Assembly: GCF_024586915.1 (NCBI RefSeq)
Contig: NZ_JANBVS010000008.1
Span: 186,001-250,000, forward strand
Direction of reading: 5' to 3'
Source of the DNA: Bradyrhizobium sp. SRS-191
Lineage (GTDB): Bacteria; Pseudomonadota; Alphaproteobacteria; Rhizobiales; Xanthobacteraceae
DNA length: 64,000 nt
The notes below the pieces were generated by a model. That model saw nothing but the letters and a program-made list of their open reading frames with translations. It searched no databases and was not told where the DNA came from. The translations under genes were made by a program, and so were the position numbers. This document shows positions 54,118-62,969 of the stretch, piece after piece. The stretch's first letter is position 1. Each line of letters begins with the position of its first letter.

Positions 54118-54193
54118 TGGTGCCGCAAGAGGGACTCGAACCCCCGACCCCGTCATTACGAATGACGTGCTCTACCAGCTGAGCTATTGCGGC
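54118..54193 (-). tRNA. tRNA-Thr (anticodon CGT)
   Basis: On the minus strand a 76-base cloverleaf forms. The acceptor GCCGCAA pairs with TTGCGGC. The D stem is GCTC/GAGC. The anticodon arm is CGTCA-TTCGTAA-TGACG with CGT, reading ACG. The T arm GGGGG-TTCGAGT-CCCTC has one mismatch at most, and CCA is encoded. The accessory island lies just beyond its 3' end. Confidence 0.95.
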
Positions 54194-54343
54194 GAACCAA
54201 AGCGGCGCGTGCCCGGTACGGGACCGGACCACGCGGACGCGCTCCTGATATCGGGCGGACGGCCGGTTGGCAAGGACCACGCGCGCCGTGGCCGCCCGGA
54301 ATCGAACCGGTGTGGCGGGAACGGCCGGCGTGGTCCGCCGGGG

Positions 54344-56272
54344 TCAGCTCCCGAATCGCGACCAGAACCCGCGCCAGCCGCCGGCCTGGACCTTCGGCGC
54401 GATCTGCTCGGCGAACTCGTCGCGCGGCTGGTCGTCGTCGTCGACCCCGGGATCGTCCGGCGGGCGCATGATCGGGACGATCGCCTGGATCTGGGTCTCC
54501 GGCGGCTTGGCGAGATCGCTGCGGTTGCGGAACAGCGGCGTGGCTGCGGCGGCCGCGGTTTCCGCGGGCTTCACGGGCTCGGCGGGCGGCTCCTGCTCCT
54601 CCGCGGTCTCTGGCTCGGCGTCGGTCTCGGTCGGGGCGGCGGCCTGCAGCGGCGGCGCCGGCTCGGCCGCCGGCGGGGCGGCGGGCTGCGCCGTCAGCTC
54701 CAGCGGAGCGCTGTCCTCAGCCCTCTCAACAGGGTTCTCCACCGGCTTGTCGACAGGCTTGTCCACCATCTCCTCGGCCGGCTTGCCGGCGATGGGCTCG
54801 GGCGTGGCGGCGATGTCGGCCGGCTTCGGCGGATCGTTGTCCTGCAAGGTGGTCGGCGCGATCACCACCGGCGCCGCGGCCGTGCCGCGCGGCGGCTCGA
54901 CCAGGCCCTCGGGGATCGCCGGCCGGCTCGGCGGCGCCAGCACGGCCTCGGCGAATTCCGAGCTTTCGATCACGCTGTTGCGCTCCGACGGCAGGCTTGC
55001 CACCGGGGTCTGCCACTGGAACGCGTCGAGCCGGCCGGTGACCGGCGAGATCGGCCGCCAGCGGTCGCTGACATAGCCGTCGGCGGTCCAGGCCGGGTCG
55101 TGGCGGGCGCGCACCGCGCGCAAGGTCCATTCGCGCGCCTTGCCGGCGTCGCCGTGCTCGGTGCGCTCCAGCTCGGCCATCAGCATCGCCACGCGCTGCG
55201 TCGGGTCGTCGGTGAACGGCGAAAGCGCCGCGCGGGCGCGGCCGAACTCGGCGGCGTCGATCGCCGCGCGGGCCACGGCGAGCGCAGCTTCGACATGGTC
55301 GGGCGTGCGCGCGGCGAGGTTCTCGATCCGCGACAGCCGCTGCCGGGCCGAATCGCCGAGCCGGACATGGGCATAGGCATCGGCGAGATCCGGATGCGGG
55401 CACGGCGCCCAGGCCGCCTCGATGATCTTCATCGCGCGCCGCACCTGGTGCGCCTCGCTCTCGAACTTGGCGGCGAGCACGGCGGCCGGCACCAATGTCG
55501 GCGCCAGCTTCACGGCTTCCATGGCGCTGGAGCGCGCGAGGTCGCGGTCCTCGGTTTCCAGGGCCATCGCCCGCGCCGTCAGCAGCACGCCGCGCTGGCG
55601 GCGATAGGTCGGCTTGTCGATCATGCCGGCGGTGTAGTTGCCGTCGAGGATCGCAAGCGCGCCGTTCCAGTCGGCCTGGGCGCAGCGGAAGCCGAGCACG
55701 GCATGCGAGGCCCAGGTCGCGTTCGGGGCGAGCTTGAGCGCCTCGTCGGCGATCACGACCGCGGCCATCGCATCGTCGGCGCGCTGCGCCTCGATGAACA
55801 GGCCGCGCAGGCCGAGCAGGCGGGTGTCGTGGCGCTCGGCCATGGCGCGGAAGGCACGGCGCGCACCGTCGCGGTCGCCCTCGAGCTGCGCCGCCTGGGC
55901 GTGCAGCAGCAGCGTCAGCGGATCGTCGCCGGCCAGCCGCTTCGCGGCGTCGGCATGCTGGCGCGCGGCGGTCGAATCGCCGTGGCCGATCGCCAGCAGG
56001 CCGTGGGTGATGGCGTGGCGGCCGCGCCGGTGCCGGCGCTCGCGATGCGCATGGCGGATGCGGCCGGGCGCGCGCAGCAGCGTGCTGATCAGGTTCCAGA
56101 CCAGCACGCAGGCGGCAACGGTCAGGCCCAGCGCCAGCACGAATACCGGGAGCGTCATGGCGATCCGCCATGGACCCCAGTTCAGCACGACGTCGCCGGT
56201 CTGCTCGGCGACCCAGGCGGAGCCGGCGGCAGCGAGCCCGACCAGGATGAGGAAAACAACGATCCGGAACAT
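54344..56272 (-). CDS. hemY: HemY-type haem biosynthesis/TPR membrane protein
   Basis: The 642-residue protein has two N-terminal membrane helices (about 1-25 and 38-65), the HemY_N domain with TPR-like repeats (RHAITHGLLAIGHGDSTAARQHADAAKRLAGDDPLTLLLHAQAAQLEGD and others, about 85-380) and a long acidic Pro/Ala-rich tail. In alphaproteobacteria hemY sits after hemD and mic60-like, as here. It is an inner-membrane protein of uncertain role in late haem synthesis, unrelated to the protoporphyrinogen oxidase of the same name. The C-terminal tail of about 200 residues is longer than usual. Confidence 0.88.
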   Translation of the reverse strand: MFRIVVFLILVGLAAAGSAWVAEQTGDVVLNWGPWRIAMTLPVFVLALGLTVAACVLVWNLISTLLRAPGRIRHAHRERRHRRGRHAITHGLLAIGHGDSTAARQHADAAKRLAGDDPLTLLLHAQAAQLEGDRDGARRAFRAMAERHDTRLLGLRGLFIEAQRADDAMAAVVIADEALKLAPNATWASHAVLGFRCAQADWNGALAILDGNYTAGMIDKPTYRRQRGVLLTARAMALETEDRDLARSSAMEAVKLAPTLVPAAVLAAKFESEAHQVRRAMKIIEAAWAPCPHPDLADAYAHVRLGDSARQRLSRIENLAARTPDHVEAALAVARAAIDAAEFGRARAALSPFTDDPTQRVAMLMAELERTEHGDAGKAREWTLRAVRARHDPAWTADGYVSDRWRPISPVTGRLDAFQWQTPVASLPSERNSVIESSEFAEAVLAPPSRPAIPEGLVEPPRGTAAAPVVIAPTTLQDNDPPKPADIAATPEPIAGKPAEEMVDKPVDKPVENPVERAEDSAPLELTAQPAAPPAAEPAPPLQAAAPTETDAEPETAEEQEPPAEPVKPAETAAAAATPLFRNRSDLAKPPETQIQAIVPIMRPPDDPGVDDDDQPRDEFAEQIAPKVQAGGWRGFWSRFGS

Positions 56273-56279
56273 GAGCGTC

Positions 56280-57593
56280 CTATTGCGCGGGTTTGGCGAG
56301 CGCGGTCATCGAGTCGTCGGCGAATTTGCGTGCGGCCGACAACGCGGCATCACGCGCATCGGCCTTGGCGAGCCAGTCATTGGCGGGGACGCGCTCGTCT
56401 GCGGGCAGGCCCTTCAGCTCGCGCCGCGCCTCGGCGAAATCGTTGCGCAACGCGGCCGCGGTGATCCGCGCCACCACGGCGCCGCGGTCGGTGCCGGCGC
56501 CGTCGGTGCGCTCGACCTTGACCAGGTTTTGCGCGCCGGCCGAGAGCTTGCTGAGGATCGAATTGCCCGTGGTGCTCTCAGTGGCGGGCGGCGCCAGCTT
56601 CGGCACGATGGTCAGGAGATCGCGGCTGAGCGCGGCCGGGCTCGGCACGCCGTTCGCCGCGAACGCTTCCAGCGGCTTCAGCGCGGCAGCGTCGGACGCC
56701 AGCGATTTCGCCGTCGACAGCGCCGCCGCATAGGGGTCGCCGTGGCGGACGGCGACATCGAGCAGCGTCGCCGCAACGACGCGGCGCAACGGGGCATCGT
56801 CGGATGTCTTGGCTGCCTCGGCGGCCTCGGAGAGTTTTCGGCTCTCCTGCGCGAGCGCCGCGCTCTGGGTCTTGCTGGCGCGCTCCAGCGCATCGATGCG
56901 CGCGGTCAGGCCGGACAGGTCGACCGGGGCCGGCGCGGGTGCGGCGGCCGAGCCGTCGCGCGGCTGCGCCTTGACGTCGTTGAGCGCCGCCACCGTCTTG
57001 TCGCTCTGGCTGCGCAGGCCAGCGACGTCGCTGCGCACGCCGGCGATGGCCTTGTCGATCGCATCGATGCGGCCGGTCACGGCGGTATCGGGCTTGCCGA
57101 TGCGCTGCTCGAGTCCGGCGACCCGCGAGGTCAGCTCGTCGACCGCGGTGGACAGCGGCGTCGTCGGCGATGGCGGCTGGACCGGTGGCCAGCCCAGCAT
57201 CCAGCCGACTCCGATCACCAGCGCCGCCGCAGCGGCGCCGGAGAATGGCGCGATGATCCAGGGCGACACCGGGCGCGGCGGCGGAGGAGGAGGCAGATCG
57301 GCGCGCGGCGGCTCGGCCGCTGTGACCGTCTCCTCGGGCGTCTCGGCGCTGGCTGTGTCCGGCGCGATGTCATCGGCGCCATGCGGATGCGACTGGCTCG
57401 CGGTGCCGGACGATCCCTCGGCGACCGCTTCGGCCGGCGCGGACCATGGCGAGGCCGTCGGCCGCTCGGCTACGCTCTCGCTCGCGGCGGGACGCTCCTC
57501 GCGCGAGGTCGGCTCCAGGTCGATGGTCGGCGGTGGCCGCTTCGGCCGCCCGGTATCGGAGGCCGGCGCAACGGTGTCGGGTTCATCGACCAT
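56280..57593 (-). CDS. Mitofilin/Mic60-like inner-membrane protein
   Basis: The 437-residue protein has a Pro-rich acidic N-terminus, one transmembrane helix (about 100-125, SPWIIAPFSGAAAAALVIGVGWMLGW), a coiled-coil region (about 140-250) and a C-terminal helical domain. In alphaproteobacteria, Mic60-like proteins shape intracytoplasmic membranes, and their gene lies between hemD and hemY as seen here, so the assignment rests mainly on synteny and layout. The start at 57593 is used; the frame is open to 57647. It begins 51 bases before the hemD stop region ends. Confidence 0.82.
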   Translation of the reverse strand: MVDEPDTVAPASDTGRPKRPPPTIDLEPTSREERPAASESVAERPTASPWSAPAEAVAEGSSGTASQSHPHGADDIAPDTASAETPEETVTAAEPPRADLPPPPPPRPVSPWIIAPFSGAAAAALVIGVGWMLGWPPVQPPSPTTPLSTAVDELTSRVAGLEQRIGKPDTAVTGRIDAIDKAIAGVRSDVAGLRSQSDKTVAALNDVKAQPRDGSAAAPAPAPVDLSGLTARIDALERASKTQSAALAQESRKLSEAAEAAKTSDDAPLRRVVAATLLDVAVRHGDPYAAALSTAKSLASDAAALKPLEAFAANGVPSPAALSRDLLTIVPKLAPPATESTTGNSILSKLSAGAQNLVKVERTDGAGTDRGAVVARITAAALRNDFAEARRELKGLPADERVPANDWLAKADARDAALSAARKFADDSMTALAKPAQ

Positions 57594-57643
57594 GGTGGGA
57601 GTTCCCTGGCTGAGGCAAGATTGAGCAGGCCCTCTTACGCCAT

Positions 57644-58372
57644 TCACGACCGTAGCGCACGAGCTAGCCCCTCCAGCATGTCGTTTTCATCCGGATGCGC
57701 TGGGATTGTGACCTGGGTCGCGCCGGCCTCACGCAGCACCTCGGCCACATTGGCCGACAGGCAGCCATGCGGCACGGCCAGCGCCGAGATTTCGACGCCC
57801 TCGGCCCGGATCGCCGCCACGAACGCCGCGGCACTTCGCCGCGAATAATGCAGCACGGCCTCGATTCGATTGGCCGCGAACGCCTCGCAGACCGCCCGCG
57901 GCAGCGCGGCGACCGGCGCCATGCGATAGACGGTCTCCGTGATCACGTCGAAGCCACGCTCGGCGAGCTCGCCGGCGAGCTCGCGCGAGAGGTCGGCGCC
58001 GGCGAGATAGAGCAGGGTGCCGCCGGCACCGATGACGCTGCTGGTCGCGATCAGCTCGCGCAACGCCGCGGCATCGCCGGACGCCGACATGACCTGTCCG
58101 AAGCCGGCCTCGCGCGCGGCGGCGGCGGTCTGGTCGCCGACCGCAAACAGCGGCAGGTTGAGCAGCCCCGAGCCCACGAGCTGGGGCGCAATCGCGCGCA
58201 GCGCATTCGACGAGGTGACAACGATGCCGGCGGCTTCGCGCCCGGCATCCGCGGGCAGCGCGACCGGCTCGAAGCGCAGCATCGGCGCCAGCAGCACGTC
58301 GAAGCCGCGCGCGCGCAAGCGCTCCGCGGTGCGTTCATTGTCGGGGGCGGGACGGGTCACCAGCACGGCCAT
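57644..58372 (-). CDS. hemD: Uroporphyrinogen-III synthase
   Basis: The 242-residue cytoplasmic enzyme cyclises hydroxymethylbilane to uroporphyrinogen III in haem and cobalamin synthesis. HemD is weakly conserved, but the N-terminal VLVTRPAPDNERTAERLRARGFD, the linker IVVTSSNALRAIAPQL and VLHYSRRSAAAFVAAIR fit. It is the first gene of the hemD-mic60-hemY run and is divergent from tsaD. A hemC gene, often next to it in relatives, is not in the window. Confidence 0.9.
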   Translation of the reverse strand: MAVLVTRPAPDNERTAERLRARGFDVLLAPMLRFEPVALPADAGREAAGIVVTSSNALRAIAPQLVGSGLLNLPLFAVGDQTAAAAREAGFGQVMSASGDAAALRELIATSSVIGAGGTLLYLAGADLSRELAGELAERGFDVITETVYRMAPVAALPRAVCEAFAANRIEAVLHYSRRSAAAFVAAIRAEGVEISALAVPHGCLSANVAEVLREAGATQVTIPAHPDENDMLEGLARALRS

Positions 58373-58487
58373 GTGCTATGCTCCCGTCGAATACGGATCG
58401 GCCCGGCTGCAACGGACGGACGATTGCACCTGGCGACCTCGTGGTGTTAGGCGGTTCCGCGCACTCATAATAACCGAAGGGTTGAGA

Positions 58488-59579
58488 TTGGGTAACGATT
58501 CGACAACGCTGCTGCTCGGCATCGAAACCACCTGCGACGAGACCGCCGCGGCCGTGGTCTCCCGTGATTCGGACGGCAAGGGGCAGATCCTCTCCAATGT
58601 GGTGCGCTCGCAGACCGATGAACACGCGATCTATGGCGGTGTGGTTCCCGAGATCGCGGCGCGCGCCCATGTCGACATGCTCGATCATCTGATCGACGCG
58701 GCGATGCGCGAGGCCGGCGTCGATTACGCCGAGCTGGCCGGCGTGGCCGCCGCGGCGGGACCTGGCTTGATCGGCGGCGTCATCGTCGGTCTCACCACGG
58801 CAAAAGCGATCGCGCTGGTGCATGGCACGCCGCTGATCGCGGTCAACCATCTCGAGGCGCATGCGCTGACCCCGCGCCTCACCGATGCAATCGACTTCCC
58901 CTATTGTCTGTTCCTGGCCTCCGGCGGTCACACCCAGATCGTCGCGGTGGCCGGTGTCGGCGATTATGTCAGGCTTGGCACGACGGTCGACGACGCGATG
59001 GGCGAAGCGTTCGACAAGGTCGCCAAGATGCTCGGCCTGCCCTACCCCGGCGGTCCAGAAGTCGAGCAGGCCGCGCGCAACGGCGATGCCACGCGGTTCG
59101 CTTTGCCGCGCCCGATGCAGGGCCGCCCCGATGCCAATTTCTCGCTGTCCGGGTTGAAGACCGCCGTGCGCAGCGAGATCGTCCGGCTGGACGGCGTCAG
59201 TGAGCAGGACAAAGCTGATCTCTGCGCCAGCTTCCAGGCCGCGGTGCTGGACTCGACCGCGGACCGCCTGCGGGTCGGCCTCGATCTGTTCAAGCAGCGC
59301 TTCGGCGCGCCGACCGCGCTCGTCGCCGCCGGCGGCGTCGCCGCCAACCAGGCGATCCGCGGCGCGCTCGACGACGTCGCGGACAAGGCCGGCACCCGTC
59401 TGATCATGCCCCCGCCCGCGCTGTGCACCGATAATGGCGCGATGATCGCCTGGGCCGGAGCGGAGCGACTCGCGCTCGGCATGATCGACGGCATGGACGC
59501 CGCGCCACGCGCCCGCTGGCTGCTGGACGCGAATGCGCAGGTGCCGGGCAAGTTCGCGAAGACGCGTGCGGGGTTTTGA
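58488..59579 (+). CDS. tsaD: tRNA N6-threonylcarbamoyladenosine transferase TsaD
   Basis: TsaD transfers threonylcarbamoyl from its adenylate to A37 of ANN-decoding tRNAs, with TsaB, TsaE and TsaC. It has 363 residues. LLGIETTCDETAAAVV begins the ASKHA fold. The metal-binding NHLEAHALTP, ASGGHTQIVAV and GEAFDKVAKMLGLPYPGG are intact. TTG at 58488 has GAAGG upstream; another TTG at 58482 is possible. The partner tsaE lies 3.4 kb away at 61440. Confidence 0.96.
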   Translation: MGNDSTTLLLGIETTCDETAAAVVSRDSDGKGQILSNVVRSQTDEHAIYGGVVPEIAARAHVDMLDHLIDAAMREAGVDYAELAGVAAAAGPGLIGGVIVGLTTAKAIALVHGTPLIAVNHLEAHALTPRLTDAIDFPYCLFLASGGHTQIVAVAGVGDYVRLGTTVDDAMGEAFDKVAKMLGLPYPGGPEVEQAARNGDATRFALPRPMQGRPDANFSLSGLKTAVRSEIVRLDGVSEQDKADLCASFQAAVLDSTADRLRVGLDLFKQRFGAPTALVAAGGVAANQAIRGALDDVADKAGTRLIMPPPALCTDNGAMIAWAGAERLALGMIDGMDAAPRARWLLDANAQVPGKFAKTRAGF

Positions 59580-59810
59580 GAGCGTGCCCAAGCTGCTCAC
59601 TCATTCTCCACTCGTTCGCGAGGCACTCTTCAGCCTCTCTCCGCGCGCGGGGAGAGACTGGATCGCATCGCCAGATGCAATCCGGGTGGCGGGGGCTTTC
59701 AGCACGGTCGGTGGTTGGGGTTGTCCCTCACCCCAACCCTCTCAGCGCGAGCGAAGCTCGTCGCGCCCCCGTGAAGAACCGGGAGAGGGAGCGCAGTCGA
59801 GTTCGGGGCA

Positions 59811-60791
59811 ATGACGCGCTTCCAAACCATCTCCATCATCGGCGCCGGCGCGTGGGGCACCGCGCTCGCCGCCGTGGCTGCGCGCGCCGGCCGCGCCGTG
59901 ACGCTTTACGCCCGCGATGCCGAACACGCCGCACGCATCGCAGCTGCGCGCGAAAACCCGCGACTGCCTGGCATTCCGCTCGCCGACAGCATCGCCGTCA
60001 CCCCTGATCTCGCCCAGGCCGCATGCGCCGATGCCGTTCTCGTCGTCGTCCCCGCGCAGCACCTGCGCGGCGCCGTCATGCATCTCGCGCCGCTGCTCGC
60101 GCATGGCACACCGCTCGTCGCCTGCGCCAAGGGCATCGAGCACGGCACCCACAAATTCATGACCGAGGTGATCGCCGAGGCGGCGCCGAACGCCACGCCC
60201 GCGATCCTGTCCGGCCCCAGCTTCGCGGACGACGTCGCGCGCGGCCTGCCGACCGCGGTGACTCTCGCCGCGCCCGACGAGACGCTCGCGGCTGACCTCG
60301 TGCAGGCGCTGGGCTCGCCGACCTTCCGGCCCTACCACTCGACAGATGTACGCGGAGTCGAGATCGGCGGCGCCGCCAAGAACGTGCTGGCGATCGCCGC
60401 CGGCATCGTCGCTGGCCGCAATCTCGGCGCCTCCGCGCTGGCGGCGCTGACCACGCGCGGCTTCGCCGAACTTGTCAGGCTCGGCCGTGCTTACGGCGCG
60501 CGCAGCGAGACGCTCACCGGCCTGTCCGGCCTCGGCGACCTCATCCTCACCTGCGCCGGCCCGCAGTCGCGCAACTTCGCCGCCGGCCTTGCGCTCGGCC
60601 GTGGCGAGCCGCTGCCCGCGGGCAAGCTCGCCGAGGGGCAGTACACCGCGCCGGTGCTTGTCGAGCTCGCCGCCTCGCGCGGCGTCGAGATGCCGGTGGC
60701 GCAGGCGGTCGCCGCGATCCTGGCCGGAGCGGTGACGATCGACGCTGCGATCGAGGCGCTGATGATGCGGCCGTTCAAGGCGGAGGAGTGA
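59811..60791 (+). CDS. gpsA: NAD(P)-dependent glycerol-3-phosphate dehydrogenase
   Basis: GpsA reduces dihydroxyacetone phosphate to sn-glycerol-3-phosphate for phospholipid synthesis. It has 326 residues. The dinucleotide fold is ISIIGAGAWGTALAAVAAR. AILSGPSFADDVARGLPTAVTLA and GAAKNVLAIAAGIVAGRNLG with the active-site Lys are intact, and LTGLSGLGDLILTC matches the family. It follows tsaD after a repeat-bearing gap of about 230 bases, an order I know from related genomes. Confidence 0.96.
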   Translation: MTRFQTISIIGAGAWGTALAAVAARAGRAVTLYARDAEHAARIAAARENPRLPGIPLADSIAVTPDLAQAACADAVLVVVPAQHLRGAVMHLAPLLAHGTPLVACAKGIEHGTHKFMTEVIAEAAPNATPAILSGPSFADDVARGLPTAVTLAAPDETLAADLVQALGSPTFRPYHSTDVRGVEIGGAAKNVLAIAAGIVAGRNLGASALAALTTRGFAELVRLGRAYGARSETLTGLSGLGDLILTCAGPQSRNFAAGLALGRGEPLPAGKLAEGQYTAPVLVELAASRGVEMPVAQAVAAILAGAVTIDAAIEALMMRPFKAEE

Positions 60792-60965
60792 GCGCGCAGG
60801 CCACGCCTTCGCGCACGGACCGCTCGCCGCCGTCATCCCCGCGCTTGTCGCGGGCATCCGCGTCTTGGATAATGGAAAAGGCTGTGAGAGGTGGGTGGCC
60901 TGCACTTCCGAAACGCGCGCGCCGCGTATATTCCCGGCCATGACGGATGGAAAGAGAACGGCACG

Positions 60966-61379
60966 ATGAGCTACTGGCTGGTGAAATCCGAACCCTCGGT
61001 GTGGTCCTGGGACCAGCAGGTGGAGAAGGGCGCCAAGGGCGAGGCCTGGACCGGCGTGCGCAACTACACGGCGCGGCAGAATCTGGTGGCGATGAAGAAG
61101 GGCGAGCTCGCCTTCTACTACCATTCCAACGAGGGCAAGGAGATCGTCGGCATCGCCGAGATCATCAGGGAAGCCTATCCCGACCCGACCGACAAGACGG
61201 CCAAGTTCGTCTGCGTCGACATCAAGGCGCACAAGCCGTTCAAGACCCCGGTGACGCTCGCCGCCATCAAGGCCGAGCCGAAGCTGTCGGAGATGGCATT
61301 GGTCAAGCAGTCTCGCCTGTCGGTGCAGCCGGTGACCGCCGAGGAATGGAAGATCGTCTGCAAGATGGGCGGCGTCTGA
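60966..61379 (+). CDS. EVE-domain protein
   Basis: The 137-residue protein is an EVE domain of the thymocyte nuclear protein 1 type, with YWLVKSEPSVWSWDQQVEKG, WTGVRNYTARQNLVAMKKGELAFYYHSNEGKEIVGIAEI and the aromatic cage residues. EVE domains recognise modified bases in DNA or RNA and are related to YTH. The start at 60966 has GAGAACGGCACG upstream. It follows gpsA on the same strand. Confidence 0.92.
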   Translation: MSYWLVKSEPSVWSWDQQVEKGAKGEAWTGVRNYTARQNLVAMKKGELAFYYHSNEGKEIVGIAEIIREAYPDPTDKTAKFVCVDIKAHKPFKTPVTLAAIKAEPKLSEMALVKQSRLSVQPVTAEEWKIVCKMGGV

Positions 61380-61439
61380 GGGACCGCGGGCAATGTTGCC
61401 GGGGCAAATGCCTGCGGTGAATCTCGTCGAGAAGGGTCT

Positions 61440-62969
61440 TCAGGACACGCCGGACGGTGGCGGAACATTGGCGGCGTACCAGTCGCGGAGCGGCTCCAGC
61501 GCCGGGTGTGCCAGTGAGCGGTGCAAATAGTCCCAAATGCGCGGCTGGTGTTTGAGGTAGTGCGGCTTGCCGTCGCGGCGGTTGAGCCGGGCGAAGGTGC
61601 CGAGCAGGCGGGTGTTGCGTTGCGCGGACATGATCGCGTAGTGCGCGCCGAACTCATCGGCGTCGAAGTCCGCCGAGGCGGCTTGCCGTGCCGCGACGTA
61701 GCGTTCCCGCAGCGTCTGCTCGATATCGGCGGGGACATCGATGCGGGCGTCCTGCGCCAGCGACACTACGTCGTAGGCGGGCGGCCCCATGACGGCGTCC
61801 TGGAAGTCGATCACGCCGACCCGCGCGATGCCCTCGCGGGCGGGAAGCCAGAGCAGGTTCGGCGAGTGATAGTCGCGGATCACCCAGGTCGGTTTCGCCG
61901 CGAGAGGTGCGTCCAGCAGATCGCGCCACATCTCCAGGAATTCGGCGCGCAGCACCTGCGACGGCTCCACGTCGCGATCGGGCAGGTACCATTCGAGCAT
62001 CAGGCCAATCTCGATCAGCATGGCGTCGACGTCGAAGGCCGGGACCTTGTAGGTAACCTGCGGGGCGAGCGGCAGCACCGAGGGCACGTCCTGCGCATGC
62101 AGCGCGGCGAGCAGGTCGGTCGCGGCCTCATAGCGGTCCACGATCGGGCGCGGCGGGTCGCCCTCGATCACGCCCTCGCGTCCGAGATCCTCGGTGACCA
62201 GGAAGCCGTGGTCGAGATCGGCGTCGTTGATCTTCGGCGCTGAAATGCCGCGCGCGCGGAGCGCGCCAGCCATCGCCACGAACGGGCGGACATCCTCGGC
62301 GAGATGCACGGCACCGCTATAGGGCTTGCCGTTGTAGATCGCCGGACCATCGGGCCGCTTCGGCGAGTTCATCAGGATGTAGACGCGCTCACCCTTGTAG
62401 AGCCGCGCATAGGAACGGGTCGAGGCATCGCCGGCCATGCGCTCGCGGCGCGATTTGCCGTGGCCGGCCTCGGCGAGGAATTCGCGCAGTGCCTTGAGCC
62501 GCGCGACGATCGCGCCGGCCTTGCCGGTACCGATGACCTCGACGCTACGCGCGCTGTCGCCTTGAGCTGCATCGTGCCGCAACGCGATGTCGATGCGGTC
62601 CTGCGGCAGCGCATCGCCGGCGCGCTCCGGCCATTCGATCAGCACGACCGTGGCTTCCGGCAGCGGCGACAGGCCGATCTCCTCCAGCTCCGAGGCGTCG
62701 CTGATGCGGTAGAGGTCGGCATGCACCAGCGGGAAGCTCGGCAGGTCGTAGCTCTGCGCCAAGGTGAAGGTCGGGCTCGGCACCTCGAGCTCGGCATCAT
62801 CGGCGAGATAGCGGATCATCGCCCGCGCCGCGGCCGTCTTGCCTGCGCCGAGATCGCCGGTGAGCGTGATCAGCACGCCCGGGCCGATCAGCAATGCGAG
62901 GTCGGCCATCAGGGCGGCGGTTGCGGTCTCGTCCGCCAGGGCGGTCGTGTATGTCAGCCGGTCCGTCAT
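61440..62969 (-). CDS. tsaE: TsaE fused to an aminoglycoside-phosphotransferase (AmgK)-like kinase
   Basis: The 509-residue protein has an N-terminal TsaE ATPase (about 1-155) with Walker A TGDLGAGKTAAAR and PSPTFTLAQSY. A phosphotransferase domain follows (about 170-500) with VIRDYHSPNLLWL and GVIDFQDAVMGPPAYDV. TsaE powers threonylcarbamoyl transfer with TsaB/TsaD. AmgK-like enzymes phosphorylate N-acetylmuramate and glucosamine at C1 in cell-wall recycling. The ATG overlaps the stop of the upstream kinase (ATGA). Confidence 0.93.
   Translation of the reverse strand: MTDRLTYTTALADETATAALMADLALLIGPGVLITLTGDLGAGKTAAARAMIRYLADDAELEVPSPTFTLAQSYDLPSFPLVHADLYRISDASELEEIGLSPLPEATVVLIEWPERAGDALPQDRIDIALRHDAAQGDSARSVEVIGTGKAGAIVARLKALREFLAEAGHGKSRRERMAGDASTRSYARLYKGERVYILMNSPKRPDGPAIYNGKPYSGAVHLAEDVRPFVAMAGALRARGISAPKINDADLDHGFLVTEDLGREGVIEGDPPRPIVDRYEAATDLLAALHAQDVPSVLPLAPQVTYKVPAFDVDAMLIEIGLMLEWYLPDRDVEPSQVLRAEFLEMWRDLLDAPLAAKPTWVIRDYHSPNLLWLPAREGIARVGVIDFQDAVMGPPAYDVVSLAQDARIDVPADIEQTLRERYVAARQAASADFDADEFGAHYAIMSAQRNTRLLGTFARLNRRDGKPHYLKHQPRIWDYLHRSLAHPALEPLRDWYAANVPPPSGVS

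Noticed and set aside
53996..56464. An open frame of 822 residues on the plus strand
   Set aside because: It is the mirror of hemY on the minus strand, with Arg/Gly/Ala-rich composition that high-GC antisense frames produce.
59742..61232. Minus-strand frame of 496 residues
   Set aside because: It is antisense to gpsA and the EVE gene, both of which have firm motifs.
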